This document shows positions 44,152 through 53,238 of a stretch of 64,000 bases of DNA, one piece after another. Below the pieces are notes generated by a model. That model was not told the DNA's origin, made no database searches, and saw nothing but the letters and a program-made list of their open reading frames with translations. The stretch covers positions 62,001 through 126,000 of the forward strand of contig CANHHA010000001.1 of NCBI GenBank assembly GCA_947460825.1, in the 5' to 3' direction. The stretch's first letter is position 1, and the number at the start of each line of letters is the position of its first letter. The stretch comes from Flavobacteriales bacterium (GTDB lineage Bacteria > Bacteroidota > Bacteroidia > Flavobacteriales_D > Crocinitomicaceae). The position numbers were made by a program, and so were the translations under genes.

Positions 44152-44895
44152 TTAATTCTTGTAAATTTTTGGGGTGTAAAGGCCCCATTTCGCTAATCGA
44201 TAACCGATACTGACTCCAATAACGCCAAAACCATATTTCATAGAGCGCGAAAAATTAATGGATGAGGCCTCTTCAAAATACTTGGTTGGACACGTTACTT
44301 CACCAATTTCGTATCCCGCATAAAACAACTGTGCTAACATTTGATTATCAAAGATAAAATCATCCGAATTCAATTCGATGTCGATTTTTGAGAACACGTC
44401 TTTGGAAAATGCACGATATCCAGAATGATATTCCGAGAGCTTCTGACTCATAAGGATATTCTGCCCAAGGGTTAAGAAGCGATTCGCAATGTATTTGTAC
44501 ATGGGCATGCCTCCCTTGAGCGCTCCTTTACCCAAAATTCGTGATCCGAGCACAATGGGATACACATCAAAGGCAATAATTGCGGCGATGGAATGAATCA
44601 ATTTCGGGGTGTATTGATAATCTGGATGAAGCATGATAATGATATCTGCATTCAGCTCCAAAGCCTTTTGGTAACAAGATTTCTGGTTGCCGCCATATCC
44701 CCGATTAAGCTCATGGCGAATCACGTGTTGAATCCCCAACTTTTTAGCGACTTCAGACGTATGATCCCTGCTGGCATCATCCACTAAAACCACTTCATCT
44801 ACAATGTCAAATGGAATCTCATTGTAGGTCATTTCGAGGGTCTCTGCGGCATTATACGCCGGAAGCACGATGCAAATGCGTTTTTGATTTAACAT
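44152..44895 (-). CDS. Glycosyltransferase family 2, dolichol-phosphate-mannose-synthase-like
   Basis: This 247-residue GT2 enzyme starts at MLNQKRICIVLPAYNAAETL, with VVLVDDASRDHT and a metal-binding MLHPDYQYTP where DxD-like residues bind the nucleotide sugar. It resembles the polyprenyl-phosphate sugar synthase group. The start ATG at 44895 is supported by the -7 box 4 bases upstream. A lipid-linked sugar made by this enzyme could supply the TMTC-like enzyme elsewhere in the window (speculation). It precedes ettA on the same strand. Confidence 0.85.
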   Translation of the reverse strand: MLNQKRICIVLPAYNAAETLEMTYNEIPFDIVDEVVLVDDASRDHTSEVAKKLGIQHVIRHELNRGYGGNQKSCYQKALELNADIIIMLHPDYQYTPKLIHSIAAIIAFDVYPIVLGSRILGKGALKGGMPMYKYIANRFLTLGQNILMSQKLSEYHSGYRAFSKDVFSKIDIELNSDDFIFDNQMLAQLFYAGYEIGEVTCPTKYFEEASSINFSRSMKYGFGVIGVSIGYRLAKWGLYTPKIYKN

Positions 44896-44899
44896 AACG

Positions 44900-44907
44900 C
44901 AAAGGTA
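44900..44907 (-). promoter_or_regulatory. -7 box for the glycosyltransferase-ettA unit
   Basis: TACCTTTG on the minus strand matches TAnnTTTG and ends 4 bases before the ATG at 44895, predicting a leaderless mRNA. Confidence 0.5.
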
Positions 44908-44997
44908 CATAGAAATCCAAATAAAAAGCGTTGAAAAAGTGTTCAAAACCTCTAAAAAATCAACGATTTTGCCAATGAATTAGAATCAAATAAAAAG

Positions 44998-45005
44998 TAA
45001 ATTTG
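44998..45005 (+). promoter_or_regulatory. -7 box for the fur-like operon
   Basis: TAAATTTG matches TAnnTTTG and ends 4 bases before the TTG at 45010. A second in-frame TTG follows at 45016. Confidence 0.5.
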
Positions 45006-45009
45006 TTGC

Positions 45010-45462
45010 TTGAATTTGTCAACCTTGGAATTACCAGAGAAAGTTAAAGGAATTTTCGCTTCATACTTAGAGCAGAACGGTCACAGAAAGACCCCTGAAC
45101 GCTTCGCGATACTCAATGAAATATATACCTATGCTGGTCATTTTGACATTGAGACCTTATATTTCAAAATGAAAGCGGATAATTACCGCGTATCAAGAGC
45201 AACACTTTACAACACGATTGAATTGCTATTGGCTTGTAATTTGGTACGAAAACACCAATTCGGAAAGGCCATGGCGCAATATGAAAAGTCACACGGTTCT
45301 AAGCAGCACGACCATATCATCTTGACAGATACGGGGGAAGTCGTTGAGTTTTGCGACCCTAGGATACAACAAATCAAGGCAACAATTGAAGATATTTTTG
45401 GGGTAGAAATCCAACACCATTCGCTATATTTTTACGGAATTAAACACAAAGAAAATGATTGA
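45010..45462 (+). CDS. Fur-family metal-responsive regulator
   Basis: This 150-residue Fur-family protein has the DNA-binding helix [12 protein letters not shown] and [18 protein letters not shown] and the metal-binding HxH segment [17 protein letters not shown]. The usual structural-zinc CxxC pairs are missing: only FCDP keeps one cysteine. The C-terminus has HHSLYFYGI. The start codon is TTG, with no ATG before residue 54. The overlapping STAS gene and purA lie downstream in one apparent operon. Whether it senses iron, zinc or peroxide cannot be read. Confidence 0.85.
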   Translation: MNLSTLELPEKVKGIFASYLEQNGHRKTPERFAILNEIYTYAGHFDIETLYFKMKADNYRVSRATLYNTIELLLACNLVRKHQFGKAMAQYEKSHGSKQHDHIILTDTGEVVEFCDPRIQQIKATIEDIFGVEIQHHSLYFYGIKHKEND

Positions 45463-45790
45463 TTATTTCATTTCTAACGGTGAAAACACCACCACCATTA
45501 CCCTAGAGGGCAAATTGCTTTCCGACTCGGATTTAAAAGCGGTATCTACGGAAATCGAGAAATTACAGAACTGGAACATTGTCTTGGACTTAAAAGATCT
45601 TTCCCACGTCAACTCAAGCGGTATTGCATTTATGGTACGCATTTTAACACGTTCTCGTGTGAATGGCGGAGATGCGGTCATTTCGCATGTAAATACGAGC
45701 CTGAAAAAACTATTTGATATCACCAAAATGCATGAGGTCTTCACCATTTATGAAACCATCGAAGAGGCAAGAAATCACTATAATCAATAA
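45455..45790 (+). CDS. STAS-domain anti-sigma antagonist-like protein
   Basis: This 111-residue single STAS domain has the pattern [18 protein letters not shown], where the serine in NSSGI is the usual phosphorylation site of SpoIIAA-like proteins. It may bind a kinase/anti-sigma partner, but none is seen nearby. It overlaps the fur-like gene by 8 bases and precedes purA by 2, so all three are likely co-transcribed. Confidence 0.85.
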   Translation: MIDYFISNGENTTTITLEGKLLSDSDLKAVSTEIEKLQNWNIVLDLKDLSHVNSSGIAFMVRILTRSRVNGGDAVISHVNTSLKKLFDITKMHEVFTIYETIEEARNHYNQ

Positions 45791-45792
45791 CT

Positions 45793-47061
45793 ATGAAAGT
45801 GGACGTGTTATTAGGCCTTCAATGGGGCGATGAAGGAAAAGGAAAGGTAGTTGACGTATTAACACCATCGTATGATATTATAGCGCGATTCCAAGGCGGG
45901 CCCAATGCGGGTCATACCCTGGAATTCGAAGGAATTAAACATGTCTTACATACAGTTCCTTCCGGGATTTTTAGACCTGATGCACTCAATGTAATTGGAA
46001 ACGGAGTGGTGATTGATCCGATTGTTTTTGCGGGAGAATTAGACAAATTAACTCCATTCAACATCGACCTCAAGAGTCGCTTGTTAATTTCTAAAAAAGC
46101 CCATTTAATTTTACCTTCTCATCGCCTACTGGATGCCGCGTCGGAACAAGCCAAAGGCTTGAAGAAAATCGGCTCTACGCTGAAAGGAATAGGCCCTACC
46201 TATATGGATAAAACAGGGCGTAACGGCTTGCGTGTTGGTGACTTATTTTCCCCAAAATTCCAAGCGAAATATGAGGAATTAAAAGAAAAACACCTGAATC
46301 TCTTGAACCACTACGAAGGATTCACCTATGACCTCACCGATATGGAGTCCGAATGGTTTAAACAAATTGAACGCCTTAAAGGCTTAACCTGCATCGAAAG
46401 TGATCATTACTTAAATAACGCATTAAAAAACAAGCAACGCATTTTAGCCGAAGGAGCACAAGGCACCATGCTCGACATTGATTTCGGAACGTATCCGTTT
46501 GTGACTTCCTCTAATACGGTTACGGCAGGAACTTGCACCGGATTGGGAGTTCCTCCATCAGCGATTGGCAAGGTGATTGGGATTTTTAAAGCGTATTGCA
46601 CGCGTGTGGGAAGTGGTCCTTTTCCGAGTGAATTGGACAATGAGACCGGGGAGTTGATGCGAAAAGAAGGGAACGAATTTGGCGCTACCACCGGTAGACC
46701 ACGTCGCTGCGGTTGGTTAGATTTAGTACAATTGAAGTATGCCATCATGATTAATGGGGTAACTGAATTGTGCATGATGAAAGCCGATGTATTAGGAATC
46801 TTCGATCACATTATGATTTGTGAAGCGTATGAATTTAATGGAGAAATCATAACCGAGTTCCCCTATGATGTGAGTGATTTGGAAATTAAACCGATTCTAA
46901 CGCAAATGGAAGGATGGAAAACTGATTTGACAAAGCTCACAGCCTATGATGACGCCCCCGAAGCACTAAAAACCTATGTGGATTATTTAGAAAAACAACT
47001 GGAAGTTCCCATTCGAATGGTTTCAGTAGGTCCAGACCGAGCACAAACGCTCTTAAAATAA
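45793..47061 (+). CDS. purA: Adenylosuccinate synthetase
   Basis: This 422-residue enzyme joins IMP and aspartate with GTP in AMP synthesis. WGDEGKGKVVD (11-21) is the P-loop, GGPNAGHT the IMP-binding segment, and GATTGRPRRCGWLD the later substrate region. The length and order are typical. The start follows the STAS gene by 2 bases, and the OstA-like gene starts 5 bases after its stop. Confidence 0.97.
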   Translation: MKVDVLLGLQWGDEGKGKVVDVLTPSYDIIARFQGGPNAGHTLEFEGIKHVLHTVPSGIFRPDALNVIGNGVVIDPIVFAGELDKLTPFNIDLKSRLLISKKAHLILPSHRLLDAASEQAKGLKKIGSTLKGIGPTYMDKTGRNGLRVGDLFSPKFQAKYEELKEKHLNLLNHYEGFTYDLTDMESEWFKQIERLKGLTCIESDHYLNNALKNKQRILAEGAQGTMLDIDFGTYPFVTSSNTVTAGTCTGLGVPPSAIGKVIGIFKAYCTRVGSGPFPSELDNETGELMRKEGNEFGATTGRPRRCGWLDLVQLKYAIMINGVTELCMMKADVLGIFDHIMICEAYEFNGEIITEFPYDVSDLEIKPILTQMEGWKTDLTKLTAYDDAPEALKTYVDYLEKQLEVPIRMVSVGPDRAQTLLK

Positions 47062-47066
47062 GCCCC

Positions 47067-48596
47067 TTGAATCCCGTGCGTTTCACCCTGTTATTCGGAT
47101 TTGTTTTCGCATTAAATGTGTTGTTATCGCAAGGGAAACTGGAACTTTTACCAGGCTCCGAGAAAATTTATTTTAACAAGGCCACACAAACTCATCGCTT
47201 GGTGGGTACCGTTAGCTTCATTTATCAAGGCAATACCATGTATTGCGATTCTGCCCACTATCGTGAACGAGATAAAATTGTACGCGCCTATGGTAAGGTA
47301 CATATCACCAAAGACGATGTAAATCTTTATTGTGATTCCTTGGTGTATTCAGGCAATACTAAACTTGCTCGACTCTGGGGCCACGTGAAAGTGCGCGACT
47401 CAGCATATAAATTATCATCAGATTCACTTGAATACAATGCAAAAACGGGTCGTGCCATATACCGAAACCAAGGAAAAATTGAAAACAGCACAAACAAAGA
47501 GGTAATCACGAGTAAAATAGGTTATTTCTACCCGAATACTGGCACCTGTTTTTTTAGCGGAAAGGTTAAATACAAGAAACAAGACTTAACCATGACCACC
47601 GATACCCTACACTATGTTTATGAAAAACAAACCACCTATTTTCACGGCCCTACCACGATAAAAAACGACAGCATTGAAATTCAATGCGAAAAAGGGCAAT
47701 ACCGAGTTGATATTCAAGAAGGACTCCTAAGGAAAAACGTTTTCATCAGGCAAAAGGACCGGACGATATATTGCGACACGGCGTTGTATAAGGAAACCCA
47801 TCAATTATTCACAGGCAATGGTCATGTTAGAATTTATGAAAACAACCAGCATTTAATCTTATTGGGCGACTATTTCCACACGCAAAATAATGTTTCTCAA
47901 AGTACCTTGGCGGGTCATGCACTGGTGATTGAAACAAAACAAAAGGATTCGTTGTTTCTACATGCCGACACCATCCGAATGCAAAAAGACAGCATCGACG
48001 AGCGGAACATTTTCGGTTATAATTCGGTTAGCATATTCACCAAGAAGGCACAAGCGGTTTGTGACTCGGCTCACTACAGCAGTAAAATCGGGAGAATTGA
48101 CCTGTTTCAGAGCCCCATACTTTGGGCACAAAACGGAGAATTAAAAGGAGATTCCATTCAGGTATTCCTGGCAGACAGTGTCCTTGAAAAAGCACAAATA
48201 TTAGGAAATGCCACTTCAATCATGAAGGTGGATACGGGCAGCTGTTTCAATCAGCTTTCTGGAAAACGGATTGATGCATGGTTTAATGATAGCGTGCTTA
48301 CAAAGGCTAAAGTTAGCGGTCAGGCGTGGACTATTTTCTACCCATTGGAAGACCAAAAAAATGACAGCACCTTAACTCGAACGCGCAAAGGCTTGAACCG
48401 ATTATATGCCTCAGCGTTGATTGTTTATTTAGACAGTGGCGAGGTCTCTAAAATTACATTTTTCGATAAACCGGATGGGGTATTTTTCCCCATGGACCAA
48501 ATTGATGATAAGGAGCGGTATATTCGTAATTTTTCGTGGAATCCGATGCTAAGACCAAGAAATCCGTATGCCATGGTACACCACACCCTAGATTAG
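47067..48596 (+). CDS. OstA-like (LptA/LptD N-domain) protein
   Basis: This 509-residue exported protein has a signal peptide (ALNVLLSQ) and repeated beta-jelly-roll repeats of the OstA type, such as YCDSAHYRERDKIVRAYGKV, YCDSLVYSGNTKLARLWG and YCDTALYKETHQLFTGNG. The motif YCDS/YCDT recurs about every 50-70 residues. In Bacteroidota this family is thought to act in lipopolysaccharide transport across the periplasm. The start is TTG. Its end overlaps relA/spoT tail to tail by 9 bases. Confidence 0.85.
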   Translation: MNPVRFTLLFGFVFALNVLLSQGKLELLPGSEKIYFNKATQTHRLVGTVSFIYQGNTMYCDSAHYRERDKIVRAYGKVHITKDDVNLYCDSLVYSGNTKLARLWGHVKVRDSAYKLSSDSLEYNAKTGRAIYRNQGKIENSTNKEVITSKIGYFYPNTGTCFFSGKVKYKKQDLTMTTDTLHYVYEKQTTYFHGPTTIKNDSIEIQCEKGQYRVDIQEGLLRKNVFIRQKDRTIYCDTALYKETHQLFTGNGHVRIYENNQHLILLGDYFHTQNNVSQSTLAGHALVIETKQKDSLFLHADTIRMQKDSIDERNIFGYNSVSIFTKKAQAVCDSAHYSSKIGRIDLFQSPILWAQNGELKGDSIQVFLADSVLEKAQILGNATSIMKVDTGSCFNQLSGKRIDAWFNDSVLTKAKVSGQAWTIFYPLEDQKNDSTLTRTRKGLNRLYASALIVYLDSGEVSKITFFDKPDGVFFPMDQIDDKERYIRNFSWNPMLRPRNPYAMVHHTLD

Positions 48597-50825
48597 TGCC
48601 TCATCTTCCGAATCCCATCGAGTAACTCGTTGAACCCCTTCAATTTCTTGAAATTTACGCGTTAACTGATCCAAATGCTCCGTATCGTAAACCATGACAT
48701 GAATCCTACCTTCAAAGGTGCCGTCGTTGGTTTCAAAGTGAATGCTTTTCATATTTACTTTGTTTTCCTTTGAAATAATTTCGGTCAATCGATTCACTAA
48801 ACCAATCTGATCGATACCAATGATGCGTATGGCCGCTAAACGTTCTACCAACACTTCGGATTTCCAAAGGGCCTTAACACAGCGATACGCATATTTGGAC
48901 ATTAAATGAACGGCATTTGGACAATCCGAACGATGAATTTTTATCCCTTGATTAATCGTTATGAAGCCAAATACCTTATCGCCGGGGATTGGATTACAGC
49001 AGTTAGACATCTGATAATCAATTCCCTTAAAATCTTCACCAATAAAAATTACATCTTTTTTTGCATCAACAATCCTGCTGTCTTCTTCGGTGTTTTTACG
49101 TCCTTTTTTAAGAACGACCACATCTTTTTTGGAGGTAATTAAATACCCATGTTTATCTTCAATCTCGCGAATCTTATTGACATCAATTTTTCCTTTCGCG
49201 ATTCGAAAGTACAAATCCGTAGCGCTACCTAGCCCATAAAATTTCTCTAAAAACGTAATGTTCTCAGAATTCATCAATAAGTTAAATTGCTTCAACTTTC
49301 GTTCAAGGGTTTCCTTCCCATCTTGCGCAATTAGCTTTCGTTCTTCATTTAAGGAAGACTTTATTTTTTGTCGTGCGCGTGCAGAAACAACAAACTTGAG
49401 CCATTCCTCATTAGGTTTTTGTTTGCTTGAGGTTATGATTTCTAATTGATCTCCATTTTGCAATTGATAGCTCAAGGGCATTAAGCGATTATTGACTTTC
49501 GCTCCTATGCACTTATCTCCTATGTCCGTGTGAATGTCATAAGCAAAATCCAAAATCGTGGAACGCGTGGGCAAAACCCGCAGCTCTCCTTTTGGGGTAA
49601 AGACATAGATTTCATCGTTGAATAAATTCAACTTAAACTCATTGATAAAATCAAGGGCATTCGAATCGGGGTTATCTAATAGATCGCGTACTTCAGTAAT
49701 CCAGCGATCAAATTTACTTTCATCGTTCTTTGATTCTTTGTATTTGTAATGTGCTGCAAGTCCTTTTTCCGCAATTTCATCCATGCGTTTCGAGCGGATT
49801 TGAACTTCAACCCATTTTCCCTGAGGTGACATCACCGTGGTATGCAACGATTCATACCCGTTGGCACGCGGTGTAGAAATCCAGTCTCTTAAGCGTTCTG
49901 GACTGGGTTGATAAAAATCGGTAACGATGCTATAGATTCTCCAACAATCAGACTTTTCTTGGTCTTGAGAGGTTTCAACAATAATTCGAATGGCGAACAC
50001 GTCAAAAACCTCCTCAAATGGAATTTCCTTGGTTTGCATTTTCCGCCAAATCGAAGAGATCGACTTGGTTCGTGCTTTAATGTCGAACTGATACACTTGT
50101 TTTTGAAGTTCATCCTTTATTGGCGCCATAAACCGGCGAATGAAGCGCGCACGGACATCTTGCGTGGATTTCAACTTCGTTTCAATTTCATTGAAAATTT
50201 CTGGCTCACAATACTTCATGGACAAATCCTCAAGCTCTGTCTTCACGGTATAAAAACCAAAACGATGTGCCAATGGAGCATATAAGAACCGAGTCTCTGA
50301 AGCAATTTTAAGTTGCTTGTCGGGCTTCATACTGGATAAGGTCCGCATGTTGTGCAAGCGATCCGCCAACTTGATCAACACCACCCTGAAATCATCAGAA
50401 ATGGTTAAAATCATCTTTCGGAAATTTTCGGCTTGTACCGAAGCATTTTCATCAAACACATCCGGAATTTTTGTTAAGCCATCGATAATTCGACGAACTT
50501 TAATGCCAAAGGCATCTTCGATGTCATCCAAGGATATATAGGTATCTTCTACGGTATCATGCAACAAGGCACAGGTAATGGCGATGCTATCGAGTCCCAT
50601 TTCTTCCGCACAAATACGCGCCACGGAAATGGGATGAAAAATATACAATTCTCCGGATTTACGTCGATCATCCTTATGAGCCTCCAAGGCCATATCAAAA
50701 GCCTTTCGAATCAACTTTGTATCATCACGCGAGCGGTCTTTTACCGATCGGAGTAAGCCTTTGAACGCTGCCAAAATAGCGATACGTTCCTCTTCGACGT
50801 CATATGCTCCCGGTAGTTGACTCAT
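48588..50825 (-). CDS. RelA/SpoT bifunctional (p)ppGpp synthetase/hydrolase
   Basis: This 745-residue RSH protein has an HD hydrolase domain (H64, then HDTVEDT 89-95), a synthetase domain (RANGYESLHTTV), TGS near residue 400 (VFTPKGELRVLP), and a C-terminal ACT domain ending RVTRWDSEDEALI. It makes and degrades (p)ppGpp. The full domain order fits a bifunctional SpoT/Rel protein, the usual sole long RSH enzyme in Bacteroidota. It follows fahA by 2 bases on the minus strand. Confidence 0.95.
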   Translation of the reverse strand: MSQLPGAYDVEEERIAILAAFKGLLRSVKDRSRDDTKLIRKAFDMALEAHKDDRRKSGELYIFHPISVARICAEEMGLDSIAITCALLHDTVEDTYISLDDIEDAFGIKVRRIIDGLTKIPDVFDENASVQAENFRKMILTISDDFRVVLIKLADRLHNMRTLSSMKPDKQLKIASETRFLYAPLAHRFGFYTVKTELEDLSMKYCEPEIFNEIETKLKSTQDVRARFIRRFMAPIKDELQKQVYQFDIKARTKSISSIWRKMQTKEIPFEEVFDVFAIRIIVETSQDQEKSDCWRIYSIVTDFYQPSPERLRDWISTPRANGYESLHTTVMSPQGKWVEVQIRSKRMDEIAEKGLAAHYKYKESKNDESKFDRWITEVRDLLDNPDSNALDFINEFKLNLFNDEIYVFTPKGELRVLPTRSTILDFAYDIHTDIGDKCIGAKVNNRLMPLSYQLQNGDQLEIITSSKQKPNEEWLKFVVSARARQKIKSSLNEERKLIAQDGKETLERKLKQFNLLMNSENITFLEKFYGLGSATDLYFRIAKGKIDVNKIREIEDKHGYLITSKKDVVVLKKGRKNTEEDSRIVDAKKDVIFIGEDFKGIDYQMSNCCNPIPGDKVFGFITINQGIKIHRSDCPNAVHLMSKYAYRCVKALWKSEVLVERLAAIRIIGIDQIGLVNRLTEIISKENKVNMKSIHFETNDGTFEGRIHVMVYDTEHLDQLTRKFQEIEGVQRVTRWDSEDEALI

Positions 50826-50827
50826 AG

Positions 50828-52099
50828 CTAGTCAATTGCCGGTAACAATTGTGTTCTAACCTCACCAAAACCAATGCGGACTTTCCCATTCGTGCAATGT
50901 CCTTTCATAATTACGGTATCATTATCTTGGATAAACCTACGTTGAGAACCATCACTCAAGGTAAGGGGTTTAGTTCCTTTCCACGCTAACTCGAGCATGG
51001 AACCGTAAGAATCCGGTGTAGGACCTGAAATCGTACCCGATCCCATTAAATCGCCACAGCGAATGTTACATCCATTCACCGTGTGATGTGCTAATTGCTG
51101 CGCCATATTCCAATACATGTACTTAAAATTAGATAAGCACACGCGATCTTCTGCTCCTTCTTTTGGCTGAATAAACACTTCTAAATTAATGTCATACGAT
51201 TTCTTCCCTTCAAATTTCAAATATGACAACACCGCTGGTTCTTGAACGGGTGTATCAACCGCATAGGGCTGAAGGGCATCTAAGGTAACAATCCACGGGG
51301 AAATCGAAGACGCGAAATTCTTTGCTAAAAAAGGTCCAAGCGGTACGTACTCCCATTGTTGAATATCTCGAGCGGACCAATCATTAAACAAACTCAATCC
51401 AAAGATAAAATCCTCAGCTTCTGTAGTAGAAATTCGTTCCCCTAGGGGTTTGCCATCAAAGGTGTAGAATCCCATTTCTAATTCAAAATCAACACGAGCA
51501 GAAGCCTCGAATGTAGGGTTTTCACCTTCCACCTTTGTTTGTCCTTTAGGTCGCACCACCGGAACTTCTGAGGTAATGATGGAACTGGATCTGCCATGAT
51601 ATCCAACCGGCAACCACAACCAGTTCGGAAGCAAGGCATTTGCTGGGTCTCTAAACATGGTTCCAACGTTGGTTGCATGTTCTTTACTTGAATAGAAATC
51701 GGTATAATCCCCAATGTTTACGGGGAGCAGTAGTTGCACGCGATCTGCTGAATAAAGTACATCCATGCAGTCTTCTTCATGGCCTTGCAACTCCATATTT
51801 CCGTTCGTAAAGAGTGATGAGATTCGATTGCGTAAATTCCGTAAGGGTAACTTACCATATTTCATGAGCGCATTTAAGGAAGAACAATTGAAGTCCGAGG
51901 ATTGAAATCCAAGTTCTTTGAAGTAGCCTTTGTCGTTCAATGCTGCGAGGTTAATCACCTTATCCCCTATTCGGGTGGTCACAAAAGGATCATCTTGCTC
52001 TAAAAACCCAACGCCAAATGGAATGTTTTGAATTGGGAAATCGGAATCTTCGCTGACGTGTATCCAAGAAACTAAGTCGGGATTATTTGCTGAAATCAT
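50828..52099 (-). CDS. fahA: Fumarylacetoacetase
   Basis: This 423-residue enzyme hydrolyses fumarylacetoacetate in tyrosine catabolism. The FAH motifs are YTDFYSSKEHATNVG and DFELEMGFY, then NDWSARDIQQWEYVPLGPFLAKN and GDLMGSGTISGP. The catalytic His and the metal acids of these segments are present. The start lies 39 bases after the ychF stop. It lies between ychF and relA/spoT. Confidence 0.94.
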   Translation of the reverse strand: MISANNPDLVSWIHVSEDSDFPIQNIPFGVGFLEQDDPFVTTRIGDKVINLAALNDKGYFKELGFQSSDFNCSSLNALMKYGKLPLRNLRNRISSLFTNGNMELQGHEEDCMDVLYSADRVQLLLPVNIGDYTDFYSSKEHATNVGTMFRDPANALLPNWLWLPVGYHGRSSSIITSEVPVVRPKGQTKVEGENPTFEASARVDFELEMGFYTFDGKPLGERISTTEAEDFIFGLSLFNDWSARDIQQWEYVPLGPFLAKNFASSISPWIVTLDALQPYAVDTPVQEPAVLSYLKFEGKKSYDINLEVFIQPKEGAEDRVCLSNFKYMYWNMAQQLAHHTVNGCNIRCGDLMGSGTISGPTPDSYGSMLELAWKGTKPLTLSDGSQRRFIQDNDTVIMKGHCTNGKVRIGFGEVRTQLLPAID

Positions 52100-52138
52100 T
52101 GGAGTTGAAATAAGAAATTAACAGTTGAATACATAGGA

Positions 52139-53236
52139 TTATACATTAAAACGAAAGTGCATGACATCACCGTCGGAAACCACATATTCTTTTCCTTCCA
52201 CTTTAAATTTACCCGCCTCTTTCACTGCGGCTTCTGATCCGTATTGAACAAAATCATCGTATTTCATGACTTCCGCACGAATAAACCCTTTTTCAAAATC
52301 GGTGTGAATCACTCCTGCGGCTTGTGGTGCCGTAGATCCTTTGTAAATGGTCCACGCACGCACTTCTTTTACGCCTGCGGTGAAATACGTTTGCAGGTTA
52401 AGTAAGTCATAAGCCGATCGAATCAAGCGATTTACCCCTGGCTCGTCAAGACCAAGCTCATCCAAAAACATTTTACGTTCTTCATACGTTTCGAGTTCGG
52501 TGATATCTGCTTCAATTTTAGCCCCAATGATGAGTACTTCTGCGCGCTCATTTGCTACCGAGGCACGTACTTGATCAACATAGGCATTACCGGTAAGCAC
52601 GGATGCTTCATCTACATTACACACATACATGACCGGTTTGGAGGTAATCAAATTAAATCGTTTAATCACTTCCATATCACTAGCATCAAATCCTAAGCCT
52701 CGCACAGAAATACTTTGTTCAAGACCTTCTTTAATTTTGAAGGCTAATTCATTTTCTTTCACAGCATCTTTATCACCGGACTTAATAACCCGGGATAAAC
52801 TTTGAATTTTCTTTTCTATGGTTTCTAGGTCTTTCAACTGTAGTTCAATGTCGATAATTTCCTTGTCACGAATCGGGTTCACGCTACCATCCACGTGCAC
52901 AATATTTCCATCATCAAAGCAACGAAGCACATGAAGGATTGCATCCGTCTCTCTAATATTCGCTAAGAATTGATTTCCTAATCCTTCACCTTTGGATGCT
53001 CCTTTAACTAAACCAGCAATATCAACAATTTCCATGGTTGCAGGAACTACGCGTTCTGGATTTACTATAGTTTCTAATTTCTCCAACCGTGGATCAGGTA
53101 CCGAGGTAATCCCGATGTTTGGTTCAATCGTACAAAAAGGAAAATTCGCTGATTGTGCTTTCGCATTCGATAAACAATTAAATAACGTTGATTTCCCAAC
53201 ATTAGGAAGCCCTACAATTCCACACTTCAATGACAT
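52139..53236 (-). CDS. ychF: Redox-regulated ATPase YchF (OLA1)
   Basis: This 365-residue TRAFAC-class protein has the P-loop GLPNVGKST (8-16), the switch DIAGLVKGASKGEGLGNQFL, and a C-terminal TGS domain. It binds the ribosome and hydrolyses ATP in preference to GTP. It follows the T9SS cargo gene by 2 bases, which is unusual. The rest of the family's features are regular. Confidence 0.96.
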   Translation of the reverse strand: MSLKCGIVGLPNVGKSTLFNCLSNAKAQSANFPFCTIEPNIGITSVPDPRLEKLETIVNPERVVPATMEIVDIAGLVKGASKGEGLGNQFLANIRETDAILHVLRCFDDGNIVHVDGSVNPIRDKEIIDIELQLKDLETIEKKIQSLSRVIKSGDKDAVKENELAFKIKEGLEQSISVRGLGFDASDMEVIKRFNLITSKPVMYVCNVDEASVLTGNAYVDQVRASVANERAEVLIIGAKIEADITELETYEERKMFLDELGLDEPGVNRLIRSAYDLLNLQTYFTAGVKEVRAWTIYKGSTAPQAAGVIHTDFEKGFIRAEVMKYDDFVQYGSEAAVKEAGKFKVEGKEYVVSDGDVMHFRFNV

Positions 53237-53238
53237 AC

